DNA of 64,000 bases, taken from contig NZ_CP033107.1 in assembly GCF_003856975.1 (NCBI RefSeq), forward strand, positions 3,162,001-3,226,000, read 5' to 3'. Each line of letters opens with the position of its first letter. Position 1 is the first letter of the stretch. The stretch is from Plantibacter sp. PA-3-X8 (lineage in GTDB: Bacteria; Actinomycetota; Actinomycetes; Actinomycetales; Microbacteriaceae). Under the pieces are notes generated by a model, which made no database searches, was not told the DNA's origin, and was given only the letters and a program-made list of their open reading frames with translations. Positions 44,254 to 54,878 of the stretch are shown one piece after another. The position numbers and the translations under genes were made by a program.

Positions 44254-44854
44254 CGTCGAGCAACGGCGAGATCCGCGGCAGCTCCTCGATGGCGTTGATA
44301 CCAAGTTGGGTGAGCAGGAGATCGGTGGTGCCGTAGTTGATGGCACCCGTCTCACTGTCGGTGAACATCTCCGTGATGAGTCCGCGTCCGAGGAGGGTGC
44401 GGACGACGGAGTCGACGTTGACGGCGCGGATCGAGGCGATCGCGCCGCGGCTGATCGGCTGCTTGTAGGCGATCACGGCCAGGGTCTCGAGCGCCGCCTG
44501 CGACAGCTTCGTCGGGTTCTGGGTCACGACGTAGTCGGTGACGAGCGCGTCGTAGTTGGCTCGGACGTAGATCCGCCAGCCGCCGCCGACCTCGCGGAGT
44601 TCGAACCCGCGTCGGACGCCACCGCGTTCGCCGTCGTAGTCGGCGACGAGTTCGGCGATGGCCCGTCGGACGGCGCCGACCGGGACGTGCACGGCGGCGG
44701 CCAGGTTCACGAGGCTCTGCGGTTCGTCGGCGACCATGAGGATCGCCTCGAGCGCACGCGGGACGTCAGGTGCGGGCACCGGCGCGGGCTCGGCCGGCAG
44801 GCCCTGGGCGGCGTCCGTCGGCCGCTCGATCGACTCGGGTGTCGCGTCAGGCAT
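44219..44854 (-). CDS. scpB: Segregation and condensation protein B
   Basis: A 211-residue ScpB with two winged helices: ALEAILMVADEPQSL...LAAAVHVPVGAVRRAI and KLSQAALETLAVIAYKQPISRGAI..IRAVNVDSVVRTLLGRGLI (key parts). The first about 35 residues are Pro/Ala-rich. ATG 44854 overlaps the scpA stop by eight bases. It forms the condensin complex with SMC and ScpA. Confidence 0.94.
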   Translation of the reverse strand: MPDATPESIERPTDAAQGLPAEPAPVPAPDVPRALEAILMVADEPQSLVNLAAAVHVPVGAVRRAIAELVADYDGERGGVRRGFELREVGGGWRIYVRANYDALVTDYVVTQNPTKLSQAALETLAVIAYKQPISRGAIASIRAVNVDSVVRTLLGRGLITEMFTDSETGAINYGTTDLLLTQLGINAIEELPRISPLLDDGREGFDIDQH

Positions 44855-45734
44855 CGTAATCGGCTCCCAGGTTGGCGAGGCTGTCGTCGTTCCAGGTCTC
44901 GGCGGTCCAGCGGAGCGTGAGCTCACCGAGCGGTTCGATCTGCTCGAAGGACAGCGCGGCGTGTCGGTACAGTTCGAGCACGGCGATGAAGCGCGCGATG
45001 ACCACGCCCTTCAGCTCCGCACCGGCCACGAGCTCGCGGAAGGTGTGTGACCCGCCGCGGCGCAGGATGGCGACGACGTGCGCCGCCTGTTCCCGGATGC
45101 TCACGAGCGGTGCGTGCAGGTGGTCGAGGCCCACGGTCGGCACCTCGCGCGGCGTGAACGCGAGCGTCGCGAGTGCGCCGAAGTCCTGCGCGGTCAGCGT
45201 CCAGACGAGTTCCGGGGTCTGCTGACGGTACTGCTCCTCCAGACGGACCGCCCGGAAGTGGCGCGCCGCCTCCAGGTCGAGGCGCTCCGCGAACCACGCT
45301 GACGCCTGCTTGAACGCGCGGTACTGCAGCAGGCGGGCGAACAGCAGGTCCCTCGCTTCCAGCAGGGCGACGTCCTCCGCGTCCACGAGCTCACCCTGCG
45401 GCAGCAGCCCCGCGATCTTGAGGTCGAGCAGGGTGGCCGCGACGACGAGGAACTCGCTCGCCTGGTCGAGTTCGTCGTCGGCCTCGAGCGTGCGCAGGTA
45501 GGCGATGAACTCGTCGGTCACGCGGCTGAGCGAGACCTCGGTGATGTCGAGTTCGTGCTTGCCGATGAGGGTCAGCAGGAGGTCGAAGGGCCCTTCGAAG
45601 CCCTCGAACGACACCCGGAACGACGGTGCCGGTGTTGGGTCGACGGTCGTCGCCTCAGCGGAGCGCGAGCCGGTGTCGCCGGCCGGAGGGAGGACGGCCA
45701 CGGGCGTCCGCGCGGGATCAGGCGATCGCGCCAC
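44847..45734 (-). CDS. scpA: Segregation and condensation protein A
   Basis: A 295-residue kleisin. The signature FEGPFDLLLTLIGKHELDITEVSLS is recognised at about residues 45-70, with the C-terminal winged helix ALSFEQIEPLGELTL. It bridges SMC heads. GTG 45734 lies 17 bases inside parA. The first 40 residues are variable and likely disordered. Confidence 0.94.
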   Translation of the reverse strand: MARSPDPARTPVAVLPPAGDTGSRSAEATTVDPTPAPSFRVSFEGFEGPFDLLLTLIGKHELDITEVSLSRVTDEFIAYLRTLEADDELDQASEFLVVAATLLDLKIAGLLPQGELVDAEDVALLEARDLLFARLLQYRAFKQASAWFAERLDLEAARHFRAVRLEEQYRQQTPELVWTLTAQDFGALATLAFTPREVPTVGLDHLHAPLVSIREQAAHVVAILRRGGSHTFRELVAGAELKGVVIARFIAVLELYRHAALSFEQIEPLGELTLRWTAETWNDDSLANLGADYDA

Positions 45735-46620
45735 GGGAGATGAGCTCTCTCGCGAGCTGACGGTAGGCCTTCGCGGCGGCGTGCTCCGGTGCGAACTCGG
45801 TGATCGGGGTTCCGGCGACGCTCGCGTCGGGGAACTTCACGGTCCGGCCGATGACCGTCTCCAGGACCTTCTCGCCGAACGCGTCGACGACGCGCTCGAG
45901 GACCTCACGCGAGTGCAGGGTCCGGGAGTCGTACATGGTGGCGAGGATGCCGTCGAGCTCGATCGCCGGGTTGAGGCGGTCGCGCACCTTGTCGATGGTC
46001 TCGATGAGCAGCGCGACACCGCGGAGCGCGAAGAACTCGCACTCGAGCGGGATGAGGACCCCGTGGCTGGCGGTGAGGGCGTTGACCGTGAGCAGGCCGA
46101 GCGAGGGCTGGCAGTCGATCAGGATGACGTCGTAGTCGTCGGACACCTTACGGAGCACCCGGGCCAGGATCGTCTCGCGCGCGACCTCGTTGACGAGGTG
46201 GACCTCGGCGGCCGAGAGGTCGATGTTGGCCGGGAGCACGTCGAGACCCTCGATGGCGGTGTGCTGGATGACCTCGGCCGGGTCCTTCACGGTGCCGAGC
46301 AGCAGGTCGTACACGGTGTTGGAGTCGTGGGTGGAGATGCCGAGACCGGCGGACAGCGCGCCCTGCGGGTCGAAGTCGACGACGAGCACCCGGCGGCCGT
46401 ATTCGGCCAGCGCGGCGGACAGACTGATGGTGGTCGTCGTCTTGCCGACGCCACCCTTCTGGTTGCAGAGCGAGATGATGCGTGCCGGACCGTGCTGCGC
46501 CAGTGTGGGCGGCACCGCGAACTCACGACGCGGGCGGCCGGTCGGGCCGTTCGGGTTCAGTTCGGCGGCGGTCTTGCGCGCAGAATCCTGCACTGCGCTC
46601 GTGTGCTTCGTACCGGCCAC
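45718..46620 (-). CDS. ParA-family chromosome partitioning ATPase
   Basis: A 300-residue deviant-Walker ATPase: NQKGGVGKTTTT (P-loop with signature lysine), VVDFDPQGALS, and VILIDCQPSLG. It precedes scpA, the widespread actinobacterial arrangement, and differs from the parAB pair near the origin because no parB is next to it. A basic, Pro-rich leader of about 40 residues precedes the ATPase. Start GTG 46620. Confidence 0.9.
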   Translation of the reverse strand: MAGTKHTSAVQDSARKTAAELNPNGPTGRPRREFAVPPTLAQHGPARIISLCNQKGGVGKTTTTISLSAALAEYGRRVLVVDFDPQGALSAGLGISTHDSNTVYDLLLGTVKDPAEVIQHTAIEGLDVLPANIDLSAAEVHLVNEVARETILARVLRKVSDDYDVILIDCQPSLGLLTVNALTASHGVLIPLECEFFALRGVALLIETIDKVRDRLNPAIELDGILATMYDSRTLHSREVLERVVDAFGEKVLETVIGRTVKFPDASVAGTPITEFAPEHAAAKAYRQLARELISRGAIA

Positions 46621-46678
46621 CGGTGTTGCCTCGCTCCCGCTTGCTGTCGTTCGAGTGACGAGTCTACCGGGCCACGGG

Positions 46679-47614
46679 TCAGGCCTGCGGTGCCGCTCCG
46701 CCCGTGGTCCATCTGGCCCGGGGATGGGACTGCGTGTACACGTCGCGGAGGTTGTCGACCGTCACCAGCGTGTACAGCTGGGTCGTCGCCACCGAGGAGT
46801 GACCGAGGAGTTCCTGCACGACGCGGACGTCGGCTCCGCCCTGCAGCAGGTGCGTCGCGAAGGAGTGTCGGAGGGTGTGCGGCGAGACGTGCGATTCGAG
46901 TCCTGCGCGCTCGGCGGCGCGTTGGAGGACGAGCCACGCGCTCTGCCGGGACAGCCGCGCACCGCGCTGCCCGAGGAAGAGCGCCGGCGTGGACCGGCCG
47001 AGGCCGGAGAAGACCGGCCGGACGCGCACGAGGTAGCGGTCGACGGCGTCTCGGGCGAAGCTGCCGAGCGGCACGATCCGCTGCTTGCCGCCCTTGCCGA
47101 GGAGCCGGACGATGTCGGTGTCGATGACGTCGTCCACGTTGAGACCGACGGCCTCGGAGACGCGGGCTCCTGTCGCGTAGAGCAGTTCGAGGAGCGCCTT
47201 GTCGCGGACGGCCAGCAGGTCGTCGCCGTCGGTCGTCTCGAGCAGTGCCCGCACCTGGTCGATCGTGATCGCCTTCGGGAGCCGTCCCGGGAGCTTCGGC
47301 GGGCGTACCTCGCGCGCGACGTCGACCTCGACGAGCTGTTCGTCGAGCAGGAACCGGTGGAGACCACGGATCGACGACAGCACCCTGGCGAGCGAGGACG
47401 CGCGCACCGGCTGCCCCTCCGGTGTCCGGAGCGACGCCGTGTACTCCGACACGTGCGCGGCGGTGACGGCCGGTGCCTCGACGACACCGTGCGCGCCGAG
47501 CCAGGCGAGATAGCCCTCGAGATCCCGCCGGTAGGCGGCCTGCGTGTTGGCTGACAGGCCGCGCTCGATCGCGATGTGCCGCAGGTAGTCGGCGACCGCG
47601 CGATCGGGCGCCAC
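46679..47614 (-). CDS. xerD: Site-specific tyrosine recombinase XerD
   Basis: A 311-residue tyrosine recombinase. N-terminal SAM-like DNA-binding domain ([26 protein letters not shown]), catalytic domain with Arg in [24 protein letters not shown], and the nucleophile Tyr in [11 protein letters not shown]. With XerC it resolves chromosome dimers at dif. It lies between the NUDIX gene and parA as in related genomes; it is a chromosomal gene, not an island integrase. Start GTG 47614. Confidence 0.93.
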   Translation of the reverse strand: MAPDRAVADYLRHIAIERGLSANTQAAYRRDLEGYLAWLGAHGVVEAPAVTAAHVSEYTASLRTPEGQPVRASSLARVLSSIRGLHRFLLDEQLVEVDVAREVRPPKLPGRLPKAITIDQVRALLETTDGDDLLAVRDKALLELLYATGARVSEAVGLNVDDVIDTDIVRLLGKGGKQRIVPLGSFARDAVDRYLVRVRPVFSGLGRSTPALFLGQRGARLSRQSAWLVLQRAAERAGLESHVSPHTLRHSFATHLLQGGADVRVVQELLGHSSVATTQLYTLVTVDNLRDVYTQSHPRARWTTGGAAPQA

Positions 47615-47617
47615 GCC

Positions 47618-49976
<2,359 letters not shown>

Positions 49977-50029
49977 TTATCCTACCATCCAGTTCGGGTT
50001 CATGTGTCGCTTCCTTCGCGGTCGCATCG

Positions 50030-51727
50030 TCAGGAGGCTGCGAGGGCGAGCAGTTCGCGGGCGTGGGCGAGGCCGCTGTCGGACTCCGCGAGCCCGGAGA
50101 GCAGCCGCGCCATCTCCGCCTCCCGCTCGGCGCCGACGAGCTGGCGCACACTCGAGGCCGTCACCGAACCGTCGCCGCCCTTGACCACGCTCAGGTGGTT
50201 GTTGGCGAAGGCCGCGACCTGCGCGAGGTGGGTGACGACGATCACCTGCGAGCGCTCGGCGAGGGCCGCGAGGCGACGCCCGATCTCGATCGCCGCGGCT
50301 CCGCCGACACCGGCGTCGACCTCGTCGAACACGAAGGTGGGCACGGGGTCCGCACCGGCGATGACGACCTCGAGGGCGAGCATCACGCGGGACAGCTCTC
50401 CACCCGAGGCGCCCTTGCCGAGCGGTCGGGGCTCGGCACCGGCGTGCGGCCGGAGGAGGAAGGCGATCACGTCCTTGCCGTGCAGCGTGAGGTCGTCGCG
50501 ATCGGACACCTCGACGACGAGCTCCGCCTCGGCCATGGCGAGCGAGCGCAGTTCCGCGCTCGCGGCTGCGCCGAGTCGAGCGGCGGCTTCGACCCGGACG
50601 GCGCTCAACGTCGCGGCGGCGGCGTCGACCTCCCCGGACAGTCGTTCGACGTCGCCCTCGAGCTGGGTGATGCGGTCGGAGTCGCCGTCGAGTTCCATCA
50701 GGCGGGTGCTGCCCGTCTCGAGCAGGTGCAGGACGTCCTCGGGCGACGGACCGTACTTCCTGGCGAGCGTCGCGAGGGTCGCGCGGCGCTCCTGGACGAC
50801 CTCGAGTTCGCGAGCGCCGTCCTCGTCGAGTCCGGCGAGGTAGCTCGAGAGCTCGGCGGCGATCTCAGCAGCCAGGTAGCTCGCGTTGGCGACACTCGCG
50901 GCGATCGCGCCGAGGGCGGGATCGTGCACCGAGGCCCGGTCGAGCTGCCGCCGCGCGCCTTCGAGCAGTCCGACGACGTCGCTCTCCTCGCCGGCCTCGG
51001 CCGAGACGAGCTCTCGGGCGCCGGCCGCCGAGAGGCGGAGCTCTTCGAGGTTCGTCAGTCGATCTGCGCGCTCGGCGAGCTCGGCGTCCTCGCCGGGCTG
51101 TGGGTCGGCCTGCTCGATCTCGGCCAGCGCGACGCGCAGCTGCTCGGCCTCGAGGAGTCGCGTGTCGCGCTCGTTCGTCAGGGTCTCGAGTTCCGTCCGC
51201 AGCTCCAGGAGCTCCGTGTAGCACCGCTGGTAGTCGCCGAGAGCACGCTGGAGCGGTTCGCCGGCGAAGCGGTCCAGGGCGTCCCGCTGGGCCGGCGCGG
51301 CCCGCAGTCGGATCTGATCGGACTGCCCATGCACGACGACGAGCTGCTCGCCGAGTTCGGAGAGGATCCCGATGGGGGCCGTGCGGCCACCGACGATCGC
51401 GCGGCCGCGGCCCTCGGCGGTCACGATCCGACCGAGCAGCAGCTCTGCGGCATCACCCGCGGGATCGAGGTCTCCCCCGGCTTCGCGGACGCGCTCGGCG
51501 ACCGCGCCGTCGCCCGGCACCAACCAGCGTCCTTGGACACTCGTCTGCTTCTGGCCCGCTCGCACGACGCCGCTGTCCGACCGCTGTCCGAGGAGCAGCC
51601 CGAGGGCGGTGACGACCATCGTCTTGCCTGCGCCGGTCTCGCCCGTCACGGCGGTGAAGCCGGGACCGAGCGGGAGTGTCCCGGACGCGATCACGCCGAG
51701 GTCGCGGATCTCGATCTCCTCGATCAT
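50030..51727 (-). CDS. recN: DNA repair protein RecN
   Basis: A 565-residue SMC-like ATPase for double-strand-break repair. Walker A GETGAGKTMVVTAL, EIEIRDLGVI opening, long coiled coil, then the signature ASGGELSRVMLAL and Walker B FVFDEVDAGVGG. ATG 51727 overlaps nadK by four bases, the usual nadK-recN coupling. Confidence 0.95.
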   Translation of the reverse strand: MIEEIEIRDLGVIASGTLPLGPGFTAVTGETGAGKTMVVTALGLLLGQRSDSGVVRAGQKQTSVQGRWLVPGDGAVAERVREAGGDLDPAGDAAELLLGRIVTAEGRGRAIVGGRTAPIGILSELGEQLVVVHGQSDQIRLRAAPAQRDALDRFAGEPLQRALGDYQRCYTELLELRTELETLTNERDTRLLEAEQLRVALAEIEQADPQPGEDAELAERADRLTNLEELRLSAAGARELVSAEAGEESDVVGLLEGARRQLDRASVHDPALGAIAASVANASYLAAEIAAELSSYLAGLDEDGARELEVVQERRATLATLARKYGPSPEDVLHLLETGSTRLMELDGDSDRITQLEGDVERLSGEVDAAAATLSAVRVEAAARLGAAASAELRSLAMAEAELVVEVSDRDDLTLHGKDVIAFLLRPHAGAEPRPLGKGASGGELSRVMLALEVVIAGADPVPTFVFDEVDAGVGGAAAIEIGRRLAALAERSQVIVVTHLAQVAAFANNHLSVVKGGDGSVTASSVRQLVGAEREAEMARLLSGLAESDSGLAHARELLALAAS

Positions 51728-52734
51728 GCGGTGCCCTCCTGATCGCTGTGGTGTCGGGTGGCCGTGGAGGCCGGGAGGTGGATCGTGCCGGTCATCGGCT
51801 CCTCGCGTCCGACGGGGCCACGCCAACCGGTGACCGGTAGCCGGAACTTGTTGACGAGTCGATCGGTGAAGGTGCTCTCGTGGAGGCGTGCGAGGCGGAC
51901 CGGCACCGAGGAGCGTCTGACGACCACCCGGGCGCCCGGCTGGAGGTCCTTGGCCCGGCGTCCGTCGCACCAGAGCACGCCGAGGCCGTCGGTGCGTTCC
52001 AGCACCTCGACGGCGAGGGACGACTCCGGACCGACCACGAGCGGCTTCGCGAACAGGGCGTGCGCGCTGAGCGGGACGAGGGTGATGGCCTCCACCGACG
52101 GCCACACGACCGGCCCGCCCGCGGAGAAGTTGTAGGCGGTGGAGCCGGTCGGCGTCGAGATGACCACCCCGTCGCACCCGAAGGAGGAGAGCGGACGCTG
52201 ATCGACCTCGATCACGACCTCGAGCATCCGTTCCCGGCTCGCCTTCTCGACCGTGGCCTCGTTGAGCGCCCACGTCTCGTAGACGACCTCCGCGCCGACC
52301 TTGACCCGGACGGAGAGCGTCATGCGCTCCTCGACGAAGTAGTCGCGACGTACGACGCGTTCGACCGTCTCGGCGAGGTCGTCGCGCTCGCTCTCGGCGA
52401 GGAAGCCGATGTGGCCGAGGTTCACCCCGAGCAGCGGCGCCGCCGATCCTCGCGTGACCTCGGCCGCGCGCAGGATCGTGCCGTCGCCGCCGAGGACGAT
52501 CGCCAGTTCGATATCGCCGAGGGAGACCTCCTCGTCGAGGATGGAGACGACGTCGAGCTCCGGGTCGACGGCGATGAGATCGGCCCGCTCCAGCGCGCTG
52601 AGGACCGGACGGACGCCCGCTTCCAGGAGCAGCCTGGAGACGAGCACGGCGGCGTCGCGCGAGTCGTCGCGGCCGGTGTGCGCGACGATCAGGATGTTCC
52701 TCGCCGCGACCGCAGGATCGGTGGAATGTGCCAT
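51724..52734 (-). CDS. nadK: NAD kinase
   Basis: A 336-residue enzyme making NADP from NAD. The GGDGT motif (LGGDGTILRAAE), NLGHIGFLAE and TPTGSTAYNFSAGGPVV are complete. The C-terminus carries about 35 additional residues ending HHSDQEGTA. ATG 52734, four bases after the tlyA stop. Confidence 0.95.
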   Translation of the reverse strand: MAHSTDPAVAARNILIVAHTGRDDSRDAAVLVSRLLLEAGVRPVLSALERADLIAVDPELDVVSILDEEVSLGDIELAIVLGGDGTILRAAEVTRGSAAPLLGVNLGHIGFLAESERDDLAETVERVVRRDYFVEERMTLSVRVKVGAEVVYETWALNEATVEKASRERMLEVVIEVDQRPLSSFGCDGVVISTPTGSTAYNFSAGGPVVWPSVEAITLVPLSAHALFAKPLVVGPESSLAVEVLERTDGLGVLWCDGRRAKDLQPGARVVVRRSSVPVRLARLHESTFTDRLVNKFRLPVTGWRGPVGREEPMTGTIHLPASTATRHHSDQEGTA

Positions 52735-52738
52735 CGGG

Positions 52739-53590
52739 TTACGCTCCAGCCATCGAGGTGATCTGCTGCATCCATTCTGTCGGATTGGTTCCGTGCTCCG
52801 CCGATATCCACACCACGTACTCGCGGTTGCCGTGGGTGCCGACGATCGGCGACGGGATGAGCCCGGCCGTCCCGAGACCGAGGTCCCAGGCCGCCCACAG
52901 GACGCCTGCGACGGCGTCGGCACGGAGCGCGGGATCGGTGACGACGCCCTCACGGACGCCACCACGACCGACCTCGAACTGCGGTTTGACGAGCAGCACG
53001 AGTTCCGCCGGTGACGCGACGACCGAGACGAGTGCCGGGAGCACCTGCGTGAGGGAGATGAACGAGAGGTCGCCGACCACGAGCGAGGGACGCTCGTCCA
53101 GGCCGGTGAGCTCACTGAGCTGCTCCGGCGTCAGGAAGCGGACGTTGCACCCCTCGACGACCCGCACCCGCTCGTCGTCTCGGAGCTGCGGAACGAGCTG
53201 GTCGTGCCCGACGTCGAGGGCGATCACCCGACGAGCTCCACGCTCGAGCAGGACCTGGGTGAATCCGCCGGTGGAGGCGCCGGCGTCGAGGACGAGTGCG
53301 TCGTCGACCACGACCGGGAAGGCGTCCAGGGCGGCGAGCAACTTGTGCGCGGCGCGACTCACGTAGTGGTCGGCGCCGGCGACGACGACCCGAGCATCCG
53401 GGTGGACCCGGTGGGAGGCCTTCACGATCGTGCGGTCGTCGACGCTCACGAGCCCGTCGGCGATGAGCTGGGCCGCATGGGTCCTGGAGCGGGCGAGTCC
53501 GCGCGCGGCGAGGGCGGCGTCGAGGCGGGCGGGCTGCGCGGCGGCGTCCGGCGAATCGGCTGCAGCCGGCGGTTCGGGTGTGTTCTCCAT
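52739..53590 (-). CDS. tlyA: TlyA-family rRNA (cytidine-2'-O)-methyltransferase
   Basis: A 283-residue protein with an N-terminal S4 domain (RLDAALAARGLARSRTHAAQLI) and a FtsJ-like methyltransferase domain: YVSRAAHKLLAALD, LDAGASTGGFTQVLLERGA as the SAM loop, VVGDLSFISL, and LVKPQFEVG. TlyA methylates 16S and 23S rRNA and affects capreomycin sensitivity. Opening residues are Pro/Ala-rich. Directly followed by nadK. Confidence 0.93.
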   Translation of the reverse strand: MENTPEPPAAADSPDAAAQPARLDAALAARGLARSRTHAAQLIADGLVSVDDRTIVKASHRVHPDARVVVAGADHYVSRAAHKLLAALDAFPVVVDDALVLDAGASTGGFTQVLLERGARRVIALDVGHDQLVPQLRDDERVRVVEGCNVRFLTPEQLSELTGLDERPSLVVGDLSFISLTQVLPALVSVVASPAELVLLVKPQFEVGRGGVREGVVTDPALRADAVAGVLWAAWDLGLGTAGLIPSPIVGTHGNREYVVWISAEHGTNPTEWMQQITSMAGA

Positions 53591-53593
53591 GCG

Positions 53594-53752
53594 CTACGCC
53601 GAGGTCTTCGGCGAGTCGCTCCCCTCGAGCGTCGCCCGTAGTTCGTCGACGAGCTGGCTGTATGCGGCGGCCCGCTCCTCGAGCGGCTGCTCGTCGATGA
53701 GGTGGACGCGGGACACGAGGCCGTCGGTCGGGTGCTCCGGTTCGTTCGTCAC
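53594..53752 (-). CDS. Small conserved-context protein between HAD and tlyA genes
   Basis: A 52-residue reading frame from GTG 53752 to TAG 53594: begins MTNEPEHPTDGLVSRVHLID, continues EQPLEERAAAYSQLVDELRA and ends with TLEGSDSPKTSA. It fills the gap between the HAD phosphatase and tlyA, with a four-base gap to tlyA and TAGGG upstream of the start. The helical EERAAAYSQLVDELRA part is coding-like. Small genes of this kind often sit at this place in actinobacteria; function unknown. Confidence 0.7.
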   Translation of the reverse strand: MTNEPEHPTDGLVSRVHLIDEQPLEERAAAYSQLVDELRATLEGSDSPKTSA

Positions 53753-53843
53753 AGGGCAACCCTACCGGCCGCCACCGTCCCCGCCCCCGGGAACCGCTGT
53801 GGGCGAACACGCGTGGCGAACCGCGCCTCCCGAGGGCTGGGCA

Positions 53844-54878
53844 TCACTCCGCGTACAGGTGCTCCGGGACGTTGAGCCCGTAGATGGCACGGCCTGACGC
53901 CCAGATCGCGGCGCACGCGGCACGCAACAGGTCGATCCGGGACGGGCCGTCGGACTCCACCACGACGTCGTTCCCTCGGATCCGCACCGTGGCCGCACCG
54001 ACCGTCGCCGCCTTGCCGTCGCGCGACATGGTGGTGGCCGGATACGGCTCGTGCAGCTGCCGCAGGTCCTCGAGGATGAAGGTCGGCCGGGAGTGCTGAT
54101 CGGCCGCGAGGACGTGCTTGGCCCGATCGATGCCGGTCAGGACCAGGGCTGACGCGATCCCGGCGCGGTTCGCGCCGAGGATGTCGGTGTCGAGTCGGTC
54201 GCCGATGAAGAGCGGCTTCGATGCGCCGAAACGCACCTTCGCCTCCTCGAAGATCGGTACCTCCGGCTTCCCGGCGACGGTCGCCAGACGGCCGACCGCC
54301 GTGTGGACGGCCGACACCAGCGTGCCGTTTCCCGGAGCGATCCCACGAGCCTGCGGGATGGTCCAGTCCGTGTTCGTCGCGACCCACGGCAGCTCGGAAC
54401 CGTCGGCGGTCGGCGTCTGCAGCGCGAACGCCGCTTCCGCCAGCTGTGACCAGCCGACCTCGGGAGCGAAGCCCTGGATCACCGCAGCCGGCGAGTCCTC
54501 AGCGGAGCGGGTGACGACGAAGCCACCCTTCTCGACCTCGTCGACAAGCCCGGCGCCACCGACCACCAGGATCGTCGACCCGACGGGCACCAGGCCCGCC
54601 AGCAGCCGGACCGCGGCCTGAGGACTCGTGACGACCTCCGCCGGCGCGACACTGAGGCCGAGCTCGGTCAGGTGCTGCGCGACGGAGGCGTCCGTCCGGG
54701 AGGCGTTGTTCGTGATGTATCCGACGCGAACGTGCTCCGCCGCCAGGTTCAACGACTCCACCGCGTGCGGGATCGGGTTCGGGCCGGCGTAGACCACGCC
54801 GTCCAGATCCGCGAGGACCACGTCGACGCCGTCGAGCGGGGTCACGGGCTTAGGCCTTCTCGTCAGCAGCGGACTCAC
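53844..54878 (-). CDS. HAD-IIA family sugar-phosphatase-like hydrolase
   Basis: A 344-residue HAD-superfamily IIA (NagD-like) phosphatase: motif I LADLDGVVYAG, motif II TNNAS, Lys in GKPEVPIFEEA and motif IV FIGDRLDTDILGANRAG. An additional about 70-residue C-terminal extension follows, with WASGRAIYGLNVPEHLY. GTG 54878 has GGAGGAG upstream and overlaps the preceding gene by 29 bases. Substrate unknown (p-nitrophenyl phosphate and small sugar phosphates in homologues). Confidence 0.88.
   Translation of the reverse strand: MSPLLTRRPKPVTPLDGVDVVLADLDGVVYAGPNPIPHAVESLNLAAEHVRVGYITNNASRTDASVAQHLTELGLSVAPAEVVTSPQAAVRLLAGLVPVGSTILVVGGAGLVDEVEKGGFVVTRSAEDSPAAVIQGFAPEVGWSQLAEAAFALQTPTADGSELPWVATNTDWTIPQARGIAPGNGTLVSAVHTAVGRLATVAGKPEVPIFEEAKVRFGASKPLFIGDRLDTDILGANRAGIASALVLTGIDRAKHVLAADQHSRPTFILEDLRQLHEPYPATTMSRDGKAATVGAATVRIRGNDVVVESDGPSRIDLLRAACAAIWASGRAIYGLNVPEHLYAE

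Noticed and set aside
46679..47614. Tyrosine recombinase as integrase of the island
   Set aside because: It sits 13 kb away in the conserved NUDIX-xerD-parA-scpA block and fits chromosomal XerD.
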